DNA of 64,000 bases from Pirellulaceae bacterium (GCA_023382975.1 JAHDXO010000037.1:1-64000), one strand, 5' to 3'; counted from the first letter of the stretch, positions 52,174 through 60,598 are shown. A program made the numbers and translations. The notes: generated from the sequence alone by a model not told the origin.

Positions 52174-52197
52174 GGGTCGGCACGGAAGGGCCGACCC
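52174..52197. terminator. Strong hairpin after the DUF11 gene
   Basis: GGGTCGGC (52174-52181) pairs perfectly with GCCGACCC (52190-52197) around an 8-base loop, 87 bases after the stop. It is not followed by a T-run, so it may be a processing or protective hairpin and not a classical terminator. The rest of 52088-52324 shows nothing recognisable. Confidence 0.4.
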
Positions 52198-52324
52198 ACT
52201 GGTAGACCATTTCCTGCGGGCTGCCTAAAGCCGCCTGCTACGGACGGGCCGCAGCCGCGTGTGGTTGACAGCCGTGCGTAAACGCGCGAAGATGTTCCAA
52301 GGCGACTGAACTGCGGGGGCGACG

Positions 52325-52606
52325 ATGGACGTCGAGTGGGATGACGCGAAGGCGGAAGCCAACGAGCGGAAACACGGCGTGTCATTCGCCGAGGCGATGA
52401 CCGTCCTGGCCGACCCGCTGTCGCTCACGGGGTTTGACCCTGATCACTCAGACGATGAAGACCGCTACATCACGATGGGTTTGTCGGCCGCCGGTCGATT
52501 GCTGCTCGTCTCGCACACCGATCGTGGCGAAGAGGTGCGGATCATCAGTGCCCGCAAGGCGAGCCGACGCGAGCGAAAGGACTACGAAGATGGCAACTTC
52601 CCCTGA
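52325..52606 (+). CDS. brnT: BrnT family toxin
   Basis: A 93-residue protein of the BrnT ribonuclease toxin family (RelE-like fold, inhibits translation). Conserved features seen: VEWDDAKAEANERKHGVSF, AEAMTVLADPLSLTGFDPDH, DEDRYITMGLSAAGRLLLVS, and the C-terminal basic catalytic block VRIISARKASRRERKDYE. The family His/Lys/Arg residues are present, so it looks active. The next gene's ATG overlaps its last codons by 17 bases, as in a co-translated toxin-antitoxin pair. Confidence 0.9.
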   Translation: MDVEWDDAKAEANERKHGVSFAEAMTVLADPLSLTGFDPDHSDDEDRYITMGLSAAGRLLLVSHTDRGEEVRIISARKASRRERKDYEDGNFP

Positions 52607-52823
52607 CGACACCGAATCGGTTGACGACGAACTGCGCCCGGAGTACGACTTTCGCTCGATGTGCGGCGTAGTGCGGGGCAAGTATGCCGCGCGGTATCGC
52701 GAGCGACTGCGGGTAGTGCGGTTGGCTGATGACGTCGCAGATGCGTTTGCGGATGAGGCGGCGGTCAACGACGCTTTGCGGGCGTACCTGCGTGGCCGCT
52801 CAACCGAACCGATCCAGACGTAA
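52590..52823 (+). CDS. Probable antitoxin partner of BrnT
   Basis: A 77-residue protein overlapping the end of brnT. It contains ELRPEYDFRSMCGVVRGKYA then ARYRERLRVVRLADDVADAF and DEAAVNDALRAYLRG, the general layout of small proteins found after BrnT-like toxins: an acidic toxin-binding N-part and a C-terminal ribbon-helix-helix-like part. Classical BrnA similarity is limited, so the antitoxin role is inferred from position and length. ATG at 52590 lies in the brnT coding sequence. Confidence 0.75.
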   Translation: MATSPDDTESVDDELRPEYDFRSMCGVVRGKYAARYRERLRVVRLADDVADAFADEAAVNDALRAYLRGRSTEPIQT

Positions 52824-52861
52824 TCAGGCGCGCACCGAAGCACGCGATCGGGCGGAAGACA

Positions 52862-53224
52862 AGCGGTAGCGTGAGCGATCGATCCGCTCGGACGCGTTTC
52901 TGGTTTTGAACACTGCTCGACGAAGACAAGCTCCACCGTGGCGTAGAACGCTCCGTGGGCCGGATCCTTCGGCTTTGTGCTGCACCCGCCCCGACGAGAA
53001 CTCCGAACGATGTAACAGGCCGATCGGCCTATCCCGCCAAGAGTCAATCTCTAATTCGGCCATTCCGCTGGGCGGCACCGATTCGTTTCCGATTCAACTG
53101 CTTGACGGTCAAGGAATTCAAGCGATAATCCTCGAGTAGCGGCAGGCCGGATACCCCGCCGCGCCGGTCGGCCCATTACCAGGCTCACGTTCCCCCGATA
53201 GGCCGTTCTGGGCAATCACAAGTT
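52862..53224 (+). repeat. ~365-bp direct repeat, copy 1
   Basis: Closely similar along its length to 60219-60585 in the same orientation, with scattered substitutions and single-base indels. It contains the perfect palindrome AGGCCGATCGGCCT (53017-53030), an arm CGGCCTATC that pairs with GATAGGCCG (53198-53206), and a stem CTGCTTGA with TCGAGTAG that is kept by two G-U wobbles relative to copy 2. It ends with GGGCAATCACAAGTTAGCC; the GTT at 53222-53224 lies 21 bases before the ATG of the next small gene and looks like a cassette boundary. A minus-strand frame starting MAELEIDSWRDRPIGLLHRS is broken by a frameshift here, so coding is unlikely. Confidence 0.85.
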
Positions 53225-53245
53225 AGCCGAACCGGCAGGTTCAAA

Positions 53246-53848
53246 ATGGACGCTTCACAGCCTCAAACGAAAACGTGGTCGCCGATAATTAACGCACTTC
53301 TGGCCAGTTCAGTCTGTGTGGCCATTTGCGTCTGTTACGTTTGGCTAATGCTCTCTGGATTGACATACAAGCGCCCGTTTCAATATGCAGTATATTCTGA
53401 CATGCATCTAACGAAGATTGGTCGCAACTCATATGGCTCACTGGTGACCGGAACGACGATGCGGCGTTTTGGTCCGCTAGAAGACGTATTGGCGGACTAT
53501 CCCAATCGTCGCACTTCGATTGCCGCCCTGTACATTCGGATTCAAAACGAGCAACCCATTCTGCTTGAGGAGATTACTGAGCAATTTGCGGGTCGTTTCT
53601 GGTCGCGAGTTGACCCCAGCAAATATGATGATCACACGTTCGTAAAGTACGGCAGCAAGCGTGAACAGATGAACTGCCAGTTGGTGTTTGACAACGGAAC
53701 GTTAATTGCCGCCGAATTGAATGACTCTGACGTAGCAATCGCTAACAACGAAGATGGACCTTACTATTCGCTGCCATTAACTCGCAGCCAACTGATTGCG
53801 TTGTGCGGCGAGCCCAATGACGTAGAAGTTGCGAATCCTCTGCCATAA
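53246..53848 (+). CDS. Hypothetical membrane-anchored protein (cassette gene)
   Basis: A 200-residue protein that I do not recognise. A single N-terminal membrane helix (SPIINALLASSVCVAICVCY, about 12-31) is followed by a soluble part with YAVYSDMHLTKIGRNSYGSL and ALYIRIQNEQPILLEEITEQ, probably outside the cytoplasm or facing it as an anchored domain. Base composition is visibly lower in GC than the flanking genes and codon choice differs, which indicates transfer. It begins 21 bases after the GTT core that ends repeat copy 1 and its stop is 13 bases before an attC-like structure, the arrangement of an integron cassette gene. Confidence 0.75.
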   Translation: MDASQPQTKTWSPIINALLASSVCVAICVCYVWLMLSGLTYKRPFQYAVYSDMHLTKIGRNSYGSLVTGTTMRRFGPLEDVLADYPNRRTSIAALYIRIQNEQPILLEEITEQFAGRFWSRVDPSKYDDHTFVKYGSKREQMNCQLVFDNGTLIAAELNDSDVAIANNEDGPYYSLPLTRSQLIALCGEPNDVEVANPLP

Positions 53849-53861
53849 ACGATATTGCCGG

Positions 53862-53947
53862 ATAACAAACGGGTCCACGCGAGGCGGCCGTCTCGTCGGT
53901 TGATGATGGTTGGGTGATTCGCGCCGCCCGCGTGACCCGTGTCGTTA
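53862..53947 (+). other. attC-like recombination site
   Basis: The left arm is TAAC, spacer AA, ACGGGTC, extra C (53876), ACGCG, extra A (53882), GGCGGC (53883-53888). The right arm (53923-53947), read as reverse complement, is TAAC, spacer GAC, ACGGGTC, ACGCG, GGCGGC. So every paired block matches perfectly, boundary cores are AAC and GTT, a short unpaired spacer follows the core, and the only extrahelical bases are C and A on the left top strand. That is the architecture of Vibrio-type attC sites (bottom-strand extrahelical G and T). The apical loop spans 53889-53922. It starts 13 bases after the stop of the gene at 53246. Confidence 0.85.
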
Positions 53948-54066
53948 CTCCCGGAACGGCGAATTTCGCCTTCCGTTGGTCGCCCGGACTTGCGCTGCTG
54001 AAGCCGTCTTCTTGTTGACATTATTAGCTGCACGGGGCAATTTATGGCCAGAGTCGAGGGCCTGGC

Positions 54067-54319
54067 ATGTTCCTTCATTGGATCTGGGATCTGGACGACG
54101 ATCCGGACGACCATGTCAAGCATATTGCCGAGCACGGTATCACGAAAGAGTAGGTCGTGGAGGTCTTGGCCCGACCGGAGACCCGCGAGGAAAGTTGGTC
54201 AAGTGGACGTCCGGTCGCGATTGGGGCGACCAGTGCGGGACGGACGATCCTCGTGGTCTACGACGAAATTGACGAGTACACGGTGTACCCCCGTGACCGC
54301 TTATGACCTGGAAGATTGA
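54067..54319 (+). pseudogene. Inactivated small toxin gene (BrnT/DUF4258-like form)
   Basis: The frame reads MFLHWIWDLDDDPDDHVKHI, AEHGITKE, an in-frame TAG at 54151, then VVEVLARPETREESWSSGRP, VAIGATSAGRTILVVYDEID and EYTVYP. A run of five C (about 54290) instead of four shifts the frame; correcting it yields VTAYDLED and a stop at 54319. Small proteins of this shape (WDLDDDPDGN..HIAEHG.T..EV..VL) pair with XRE antitoxins. Two independent lesions, a Glu-to-stop change and a one-base insertion, show that the toxin is dead while its partner 1 base downstream is intact. Confidence 0.75.
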
Positions 54320-54320
54320 T

Positions 54321-54680
54321 ATGGGCAACGAAATCAGGCAACACGTACGAGACCGCTACCTCACCGAGGAGGAGGCCGCCAAGTACCGGAAGATCCGTGA
54401 GTTGGTGGCGGACGAATTGCCGGAATTGCGCCGTCGAGCGAAGGCTCGATTGCGTGAACTCCACGACGCCGTTGAGGTGTTTGCCGAGTTGCGAAGGGTC
54501 CGCGAGGCTCAAGGTCTGAGTTTGGGCGACGTCCAGCGTATGACGGGGATTGATCGTTCCGCCCTGTCCAAGCTGGAACGCGGCGAGCGGGCGAACTTCA
54601 CGGTTGATACGCTCACTCGGTACGCAGCAGCCGTGGGCAAGCACGTGTCGTTCCATCTGACAGATGCCACCGAGGCGTAG
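54321..54680 (+). CDS. XRE-family helix-turn-helix antitoxin
   Basis: A 119-residue protein with a charged helical N-part (RDRYLTEEEAAKYRKIRELV) and a Cro/C1-type HTH near its C-terminus: LSLGDVQRMTGIDRSALSKL, ERGERANFTVDTLTRYAAAV. It follows directly after the toxin remnant, as expected for a toxin-first module, and would bind the module promoter. ATG at 54321 is used; the frame opens at 54303, inside the end of the toxin gene. The gene has no visible lesion even though the toxin is broken. Nothing recognisable lies in the 266 bases that follow. Confidence 0.82.
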   Translation: MGNEIRQHVRDRYLTEEEAAKYRKIRELVADELPELRRRAKARLRELHDAVEVFAELRRVREAQGLSLGDVQRMTGIDRSALSKLERGERANFTVDTLTRYAAAVGKHVSFHLTDATEA

Positions 54681-54946
54681 GCGGAAGATGACTCGATTGG
54701 CCGAGCGGAGTTTTCCATTTCTGCGGGCTGGTTCCGCCCAGCGGGACCGCGCTACGCGGCCCAGTTCAATGGCGTTTCATCGCCCATCGCTACGCGACGA
54801 GTGATGAATTTCCTTCCGTTGGTGCGCACTGGCAACGTCGGGCCGGATGGCTACCGATTCCGGCTCCTGTGCGGACGGGTGGCCGTCAATCAGGCCGCAG
54901 CGGACCCATATCGCCGCGGGTGGAGGCAGGTAGGCCGGCTCCTTGG

Positions 54947-56071
54947 CTACTTGGTCACCGCAATGGACCTTCGGAAGAGGACGAGGCTGTACGCGAAAAA
55001 GGCAAGGCCGATTCCGGCCACCATCAGGTAATGGGACCAGACCGCCTGAAAGCCGCCGCCTCGGTAGATGATCGCCTGCGAAAAGCTGACAAAATGCCGA
55101 GACGGCAGAAAGAAGGTCAACCACTGCAGCCATTCTGGCTGGCTCTCGACCGGCGTCGAGCCGCCCGAAAGAAGCTGCATCACGACGACCACCAGGATGA
55201 TCAACAGCGAAAACTGCGCCATCGACCGCGCGATGGTTCCCAGAAAAATGCCCAGTGCCGTCGTGAAGAACAGGTACAGCAGGACGCCACCGAACCACAG
55301 CAGACGCGACCCGGCGAACGGCACCTGCAGTGCCAACTCCACGATCAGAAATAGTGACAGCGCCGTCGCCACAAGAATCACCAGTCCGTTGGCCCAAACC
55401 TTGGCCAGGGCGATCTCCAGCGCTGTCAGGGGCATCACCAGCAGGTGCTCCAGCGTCCCGTGCTCGCGTTCCCGAATCACCGCGGCGCCCGTCAGGATGA
55501 TCGCCAGCATCGTCACTTGATTGATGATGGCCACGATCCCCATGAACCAGGAGGACTCGCCGTTGGGATTGAACAGCTTGCGAACGACTAGGGTCACCGG
55601 TTCACGTGCCGATTCGTCGGTACGAGAGAGAAATTCCCGGATGCGATCGTTGACGATGTTCTTGATATAATTGGCGCCAATCCCAGCCTGCTGCATCGCG
55701 GTTGCATCGATGTTCAGTTGAATCTCGGGCCGGCGCCCGGCGCGCAGTTCCTCTTCAAACAGGAAGGGGATAACAACGACGAACATGAACCGCCCTTCGT
55801 CCATGGCATCCTCGACCTCCGGTGCCGAGATCGTCTCTGGTAACTGAAAATAGGGCGGATAGAAGGCATTGATGAGTTCTTTGGACAAGGCCGATCCGTC
55901 TTCATCCACAAAGGCGATCGAGGCATTGTTGACCTGGTTCGACGTTCCTGTCGCCTGGATATAAACGGCCCCCGTGAACGCATACACCACAAACAGCACC
56001 ATCACGAAGTCGCTCGACAGGCTGCGCAGTTCTTTCAGTCCGAGCCAGAAGATGTTCTGGAGGGATGCCAC
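54947..56071 (-). CDS. ABC-2 type transporter permease (YhhJ-like)
   Basis: A 374-residue membrane protein, the same size as E. coli YhhJ. It has an N-terminal helix (LSSDFVMVLFVVYAFTGAVY), a large extracytoplasmic domain (45-185) with YPPYFQLPETISAPEVEDAM, then five helices including IVAIINQVTMLAIILTGAAV, the conserved REREHGTLEHLLVMPLTALE loop of ABC-2 permeases, and LLWFGGVLLYLFFTTALGIF. It is translated from GTG 56071 (AGGAGAAG upstream), two bases after the stop of the rbbA-like gene. It probably pairs with that gene's fused permease to make the full channel of a tripartite exporter. The upstream ATG at 56134 lies in the previous gene and is not used. Confidence 0.88.
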   Translation of the reverse strand: MASLQNIFWLGLKELRSLSSDFVMVLFVVYAFTGAVYIQATGTSNQVNNASIAFVDEDGSALSKELINAFYPPYFQLPETISAPEVEDAMDEGRFMFVVVIPFLFEEELRAGRRPEIQLNIDATAMQQAGIGANYIKNIVNDRIREFLSRTDESAREPVTLVVRKLFNPNGESSWFMGIVAIINQVTMLAIILTGAAVIREREHGTLEHLLVMPLTALEIALAKVWANGLVILVATALSLFLIVELALQVPFAGSRLLWFGGVLLYLFFTTALGIFLGTIARSMAQFSLLIILVVVVMQLLSGGSTPVESQPEWLQWLTFFLPSRHFVSFSQAIIYRGGGFQAVWSHYLMVAGIGLAFFAYSLVLFRRSIAVTK

Positions 56072-56073
56072 AG

Positions 56074-58869
56074 CTACTTCTCCTGTTTCTTCAGACCGAT
56101 CGCGCTTACCGCCCAGAGGACCGGAATACAACAAGCCAGGAAGATCAAGTCCAGCGCCATCAGGTTGGGGTCAAGGCCTTTGGTATACGCGCCGACACTG
56201 GAGTGCATGTAGTACGATGTGGGCCAAACCAAGCCGATAATTCTCGCCTGTCCCTCGAGCGTCGAGACCGGTTGTAGGAACCCGGAGAATTGAATACTCG
56301 GCACGATGGTCAGGATGGCGGTGATAAAGACGGCGGCAACTTGGCTGGTGGTGAACGTCGAGATGACCAAGCCGATGCCCGTGGTGGCCGTGACATACAA
56401 CAGCGTACAAACCGTCAACATCAGGAAGCTTCCCTTGACTGGGACGCCGAAAACCACCACCGCCATGGCCACCAGCGTGAAGTAATTCAGCATTCCGATG
56501 ACGACGTACGGAAGTTGTTTTCCCAGCAGGTACTCCAGTCTTGCCGTCGGCGTGACGTAGAAATTGATGATCGAGCCCAATTCCTTTTCGCGCACGACGC
56601 TGACCGCCATCAGGATTGCTGGGATCAGAATCAACAGCAGGGCGGGAATTCCGGGTACGATCGCGTAGATGCTCTCGAACGTCGGGTTGTACATGTACCG
56701 TTCTTCAATATCCGCCGTATACCGGGCTGGTTTTGCGCCGAGGCCGTTCGCCGGATCCTGCAACATTTGTTTGTGGACGCCTCGCGCATATTGTGCGATC
56801 GTCTCGCCGCGGAACGTGTTGGCTCCGTCAACGCTCGCCAACACCTCCGGCCCCGAGTCCCTCCGAAGATCCCTGCCGAAGTTGGGAGGGATCTCCAGGA
56901 CCAGCGAGATGTCGTCCGACTGCAGTCGTTGCAGAGCTTCCTGGTCGCTCCGGACAGGCGGCGTTCGGGCGAAGTAGCGCGGAACGCTGGCGAATTGTTC
57001 CAGGTAGGCGCGGCTCTCCGGCGACTGATCGAGATCGAGTGTGGAGAAGCGGATGTCCTCGACGTCCATCGTGATGCCGAAACCGAAAACCAGCATCAGC
57101 AAGGCGGAACCAATAAAGGCGAACGCCAATCGCACCGGATCGCGTACGATCTGCATCGTTTCGTTGTGCGAGTACGCCATCATCCGTTTGGTGTCAAACC
57201 AACTCAGGTTGCCTCGAGCCGGAACCGCGGAGCCAGACGCCAGTCCCGTCGCGCGTACGGCGCCCGAGTCGACTCGCCCACTGCCCTGGGTTTGCCTGGC
57301 CCCATCGGTTGCGTCCTCCATGTAGCCGATGAACGCTTCCTCGAGATTGGAGGCGTTGCGAGCCTCGATCAGCTTCTGCGGCGCGTCGCACGCCAGCACC
57401 TTGCCGGCGTTCATCAACGAGATCCGGTCACAACGCATCCCCTCGTTCATGAAATGGGTCGTGATGAAAATCGTCACGCCCTGCGTCCGCGAGAGATCGA
57501 TCAGCAGTTCCCAGAAGCTGTCTCGGGCGACCGGATCAACTCCCGACGTCGGCTCGTCGAGAATCAGCACTTCCGGCTCGTGGAGGACCGCGACGGCGAG
57601 CGAAAGCCGCTGACGCAGTCCCATCGGCAAGTCCCCGGCCAGCGCGTCGAGGTAGGGGCCGAGCCCGAACTTGTCCACCAATTCCTCGATGCGTTTTCTC
57701 GCTTTGTCGGGCGGAATATGGTACAGACGAGCATCCAGTACCAAGTTCTGCCGCACGGTCAGTTCACCATAGAGGGAAAACGCCTGGGTCATGTAGCCCA
57801 GGTGCTTGCGGACCTCAAGGCCACCGGCCTCCATCGAGCGTCCGAAAAGAGTCGCGGTTCCTTCGCTGGCGGGCAGCAGTCCCGTCAACATCTTCATGGT
57901 GGTGGACTTGCCGCAGCCGTTAGAGCCGAGGAAGCCGAAGATCTCGCCGCGTTCGATGGTCAGACTGATGTGGTCGACCGCCGTGAAGTGGCCAAAGCGG
58001 CGAGTGAGATTGACGGCCTCGATGGCGATGTCAAGCTTCTCGGGCCTGCGCGGCGGGATGACGATCTTCGTATGGCCGCGGCGTCTGCTCTCCGGTAGAA
58101 GAGCGATGAAGCAACTTTCCAAGTCTTCGGTTCCGGTTCGCTGCATCAAGTCGGTTGGGGTGCCAGTGGCCAGCACGCGCCCGGCGTCCATCGCGATGAT
58201 CCAGTCCCACCGCTCCGCCTCGTCCATGTACGCGGTGGAAATCACGACGCTCATCGCCGGAGCGCCCGCGCGAATCTCCTCGATCAGCTTCCAGAACTGG
58301 CGACGGGAGAGCGGATCGACACCCGTGGTGGGCTCGTCCAGGATCAGCAGGTCCGGTTCGTGGACCAGCGCACCGCAAAGGCTCACTTTCTGCTTCATCC
58401 CCCCCGAGAGCTTGCCGGCAGGGCGAGTCGGGAAAGGAGCAAGGCCGGTGGCGTTGAGCAGCCCCTCGACCCGTGCTTTGCGATCCGCCGCGGACAGCCC
58501 GAAAAGCCGGGCCATGAAGTCGACATTGGCGTAAACGCTCAGCTCATTGTAAAGGTTCTTCCCCAGTCCTTGCGGCATATAGGCGATCTTGGGACACACG
58601 GCAGCCCGATGCTGGGCGTCCTGGATATCCCCGCCCAAGACCGTCAACTTGCCCTGCTGCATCCTCTTCGCCCCGGCGATCAGGGCCATTAAGGTTGACT
58701 TGCCGACGCCGTCGGGACCCACGATTCCGACCATGCGGCCCGCGGGGATGTCGACGAACGCATGATCGATCGCGACGGTCTTCCCATAGCGGTGAGTGAC
58801 ATCCTGGACGGACACCACCGGCGGGTTGACGACGGACGGTGAAGACTCCGGAGATACCGAGGTTTGCAT
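56074..58869 (-). CDS. rbbA: RbbA-like fusion: two ABC ATPase domains plus ABC-2 permease
   Basis: A 931-residue protein with the domain order of E. coli RbbA (ribosome-associated ATPase / transporter fusion). ATPase 1: Walker A GPDGVGKST (51-59), signature LSGGMKQ (154-160), Walker B LLILDEP (174-180), but its H-loop position reads STAYMDEAE, with Ala in place of His, as in RbbA. ATPase 2: Walker A GSNGCGKS (315-322), LPMGLRQRLSLA, LILDEPTSGVDP and the canonical THFMNEG His. A Ser/Gly-rich linker (~545-570) leads to an ABC-2 permease with REKELGSIINFYVTPTARLE. In E. coli rbbA lies between yhiI (HlyD-type) and yhhJ; the same order is present here. Substrate unknown; ribosome binding is not tested. 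Confidence 0.9.
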   Translation of the reverse strand: MQTSVSPESSPSVVNPPVVSVQDVTHRYGKTVAIDHAFVDIPAGRMVGIVGPDGVGKSTLMALIAGAKRMQQGKLTVLGGDIQDAQHRAAVCPKIAYMPQGLGKNLYNELSVYANVDFMARLFGLSAADRKARVEGLLNATGLAPFPTRPAGKLSGGMKQKVSLCGALVHEPDLLILDEPTTGVDPLSRRQFWKLIEEIRAGAPAMSVVISTAYMDEAERWDWIIAMDAGRVLATGTPTDLMQRTGTEDLESCFIALLPESRRRGHTKIVIPPRRPEKLDIAIEAVNLTRRFGHFTAVDHISLTIERGEIFGFLGSNGCGKSTTMKMLTGLLPASEGTATLFGRSMEAGGLEVRKHLGYMTQAFSLYGELTVRQNLVLDARLYHIPPDKARKRIEELVDKFGLGPYLDALAGDLPMGLRQRLSLAVAVLHEPEVLILDEPTSGVDPVARDSFWELLIDLSRTQGVTIFITTHFMNEGMRCDRISLMNAGKVLACDAPQKLIEARNASNLEEAFIGYMEDATDGARQTQGSGRVDSGAVRATGLASGSAVPARGNLSWFDTKRMMAYSHNETMQIVRDPVRLAFAFIGSALLMLVFGFGITMDVEDIRFSTLDLDQSPESRAYLEQFASVPRYFARTPPVRSDQEALQRLQSDDISLVLEIPPNFGRDLRRDSGPEVLASVDGANTFRGETIAQYARGVHKQMLQDPANGLGAKPARYTADIEERYMYNPTFESIYAIVPGIPALLLILIPAILMAVSVVREKELGSIINFYVTPTARLEYLLGKQLPYVVIGMLNYFTLVAMAVVVFGVPVKGSFLMLTVCTLLYVTATTGIGLVISTFTTSQVAAVFITAILTIVPSIQFSGFLQPVSTLEGQARIIGLVWPTSYYMHSSVGAYTKGLDPNLMALDLIFLACCIPVLWAVSAIGLKKQEK

Positions 58870-58875
58870 GGGTGT

Positions 58876-59985
58876 CTATTCGTCTTCGGGCCGGGTCGTC
58901 GCGTCTGCTTCGCTGAGATCCTGCTCGGCCACGGGACTTGGCGAATCCCTCGCCGCCGACTCCTCTGGCGGGGACGGCTCGACGCCTTCCGGCTTCGCCA
59001 ACGGCGCGAGGAGGTCTTGAAGCCAGTCTGGCCACACGGCGGACTCATCCAGTTTGACATACCCGACGCCTCGGACGCCCGTTTTGATGCGTTCGATGTA
59101 CGAATGGACCAGCTCTTCGGGCACTTGAATCTTGACGCGGAACATCAGTTTGTCGCGTTCGCTGCGCGTCTCGACCTGCTTGGGAGTGAACTGCGCTTCC
59201 GGGGACACGAAGCTGACGTATCCGGCCGCGGCACGGCCCGGGGCATGGTCCACCGTAACCCGCGCGTCCCCACCGATCCTGACCTTCGCGGCCTGTTCGG
59301 AGGGAAGGAAAATCTCCATATAGACGTCTTCCAGATTGACCAACGTCAGCGCCTTTCCGCCTGGCGCCAGGACCTCGCCCACTTCCGTCAGGCGATAGAG
59401 AACTCTTCCGCGGACGGGTGACTTGAGCGTCGCGTCGTCGATGCGGGTCTGGATCGTCGCCACGGAGGCTTGGGCGGCTTTGACTTCCTGCTCGACGGTT
59501 CGCAACTTGGCTTGCTCTTCCGCGAGTTCGGCCTTTGTCACCTCGAGGTGCGTCGTTCGCTGGTCATACTCTTCTCGCGAAACGGCGGCTCGCTCCAAAA
59601 GCTTGCGGGCGCGTTCCAGTTCGATCGAAGCGAGATCCATCTCGCTCTTTCGCCTGACGATGCTCGCATTGGTGACTGCCTCGCGCTCCATCGTGCTGGC
59701 AACGTTTGCATTGGCCTCGGCCAGTTCTGCCTCCAGGGTGTTGGTGTCCAAACGAGCCACCACTTGGCCCGGCTCGACGAGATCGCCTTCGTCAACAAGG
59801 ATCTCTTTGACGCGGAGCGACTCCTTGGCAGCGACGTCGACCAGTCTGGCCTCGATCCTGCCGTTGCCCGAGGCGATGCCGTCCGGCAAGGGCAGCGGCA
59901 GCGATCGCCAGTAAGCAAACGCGACGAACGCCGCGGCGAGCCCAACGGCGGCGACAAGCAACAACTTCAGAAGAGTTTTCGACAT
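58876..59985 (-). CDS. HlyD-family periplasmic adaptor (YhiI-like)
   Basis: A 369-residue membrane fusion protein. The N-terminal anchor (TLLKLLLVAAVGLAAAFVAF) is followed by the biotinyl-lipoyl-like half (GRIEARLVDVAAKESLRVKE, GDLVEPGQVVARLDTNTLEA), a coiled-coil hairpin (~80-190), the second lipoyl half (DDATLKSPVRGRVLYRLTEV, GEVLAPGGKALTLVNLED) and a beta-barrel domain. A Pro/Glu-rich C-terminal tail is extra relative to E. coli YhiI. ATG at 59985 has GGGAGTGG upstream; the frame continues to 60408 but that part is within the 365-bp repeat and looks non-coding. It links the ABC exporter to an outer-membrane factor not encoded nearby. First gene of the operon. Confidence 0.88.
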   Translation of the reverse strand: MSKTLLKLLLVAAVGLAAAFVAFAYWRSLPLPLPDGIASGNGRIEARLVDVAAKESLRVKEILVDEGDLVEPGQVVARLDTNTLEAELAEANANVASTMEREAVTNASIVRRKSEMDLASIELERARKLLERAAVSREEYDQRTTHLEVTKAELAEEQAKLRTVEQEVKAAQASVATIQTRIDDATLKSPVRGRVLYRLTEVGEVLAPGGKALTLVNLEDVYMEIFLPSEQAAKVRIGGDARVTVDHAPGRAAAGYVSFVSPEAQFTPKQVETRSERDKLMFRVKIQVPEELVHSYIERIKTGVRGVGYVKLDESAVWPDWLQDLLAPLAKPEGVEPSPPEESAARDSPSPVAEQDLSEADATTRPEDE

Positions 59986-60218
59986 CAAAGCCACTCCCGC
60001 CCGGGTCAAGAGAAAGAGCAAGAAGCGTCCCTTGGATAGCAGAACATCGAGCATTTTTCTCGATTGGTGACCGGGCGTTACAAGTGTCCTGCTTGCAAAT
60101 CGTGCTGTCAAGAGGCAGCCAAGAGTAGGCAAGACGAACTGCACATCGGCTGCTGGTCGCTCGGGGCGAGACAAGGCGAATCGTGCCGTGGTGCGTGGAA
60201 CATCGCTCCACGCCGGCA

Positions 60219-60585
60219 AGCAGCTTGGTGGCGTGAGCGATCGCTTCGCTTGCATGCGTCTCTGGTTCTGAACACTGCTCGACGGAGACAAGCTCCGCCG
60301 TGGCGTAGAACGCTCCTTGGCCGGATCCTTCGGCTTTGTGCCGCACCCGCCCCGACGGGAACTCGGAACGATGTAACAGGCCGATCGGCCTATCCCGCCA
60401 AGAGTCAATCTCCAAGTCGGCCATTCCGCTGAGTGGCGCCGATTCGTTTCCGATTCAACTGCTTGACCGTCAAGGGATTCAAGTGATAATCATCAAGCAG
60501 CGGCAGGCCGGATAGCCCGCCGCCCCGGTCGGCCAATTGTCAGGGTGCGGTATCCGGGATAGTCCGTTCTGGGCAATCGCAAGTT
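60219..60585 (+). repeat. ~365-bp direct repeat, copy 2
   Basis: Second copy of the element at 52862-53224, same orientation. It carries the same palindrome (60378-60391). CGGCCTATCCCG (60386-60397) pairs, with one mismatch, with CGGGATAGTCCG near 60555-60566, and the CTGCTTGA/TCAAGCAG stem is perfect here. It ends GGGCAATCGCAAGTTCGGG; the GTT at 60583-60585 is 13 bases before the ATG of the small gene at 60599. A minus-strand frame (MADLEIDSWRDRPIGLLHRS, continuing about 70 codons) is open in this copy only. Confidence 0.85.
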
Positions 60586-60598
60586 CGGGGAAGAGACA

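Noticed and set aside
52290..52324. GTTCC before brnT as a further cassette core
   Set aside because: The only possible left arm (near 52147) pairs out of register with the core; spacer lengths differ, so the attC geometry of the other sites is not reproduced.
60200..60424. Minus-strand small protein (MADLEIDSWRDRPIGLLHRS...) in repeat copy 2
   Set aside because: In copy 1 the same frame is broken by a one-base insertion, and several stops precede its Met; I treat the repeat as non-coding, though a decayed small gene remains possible.
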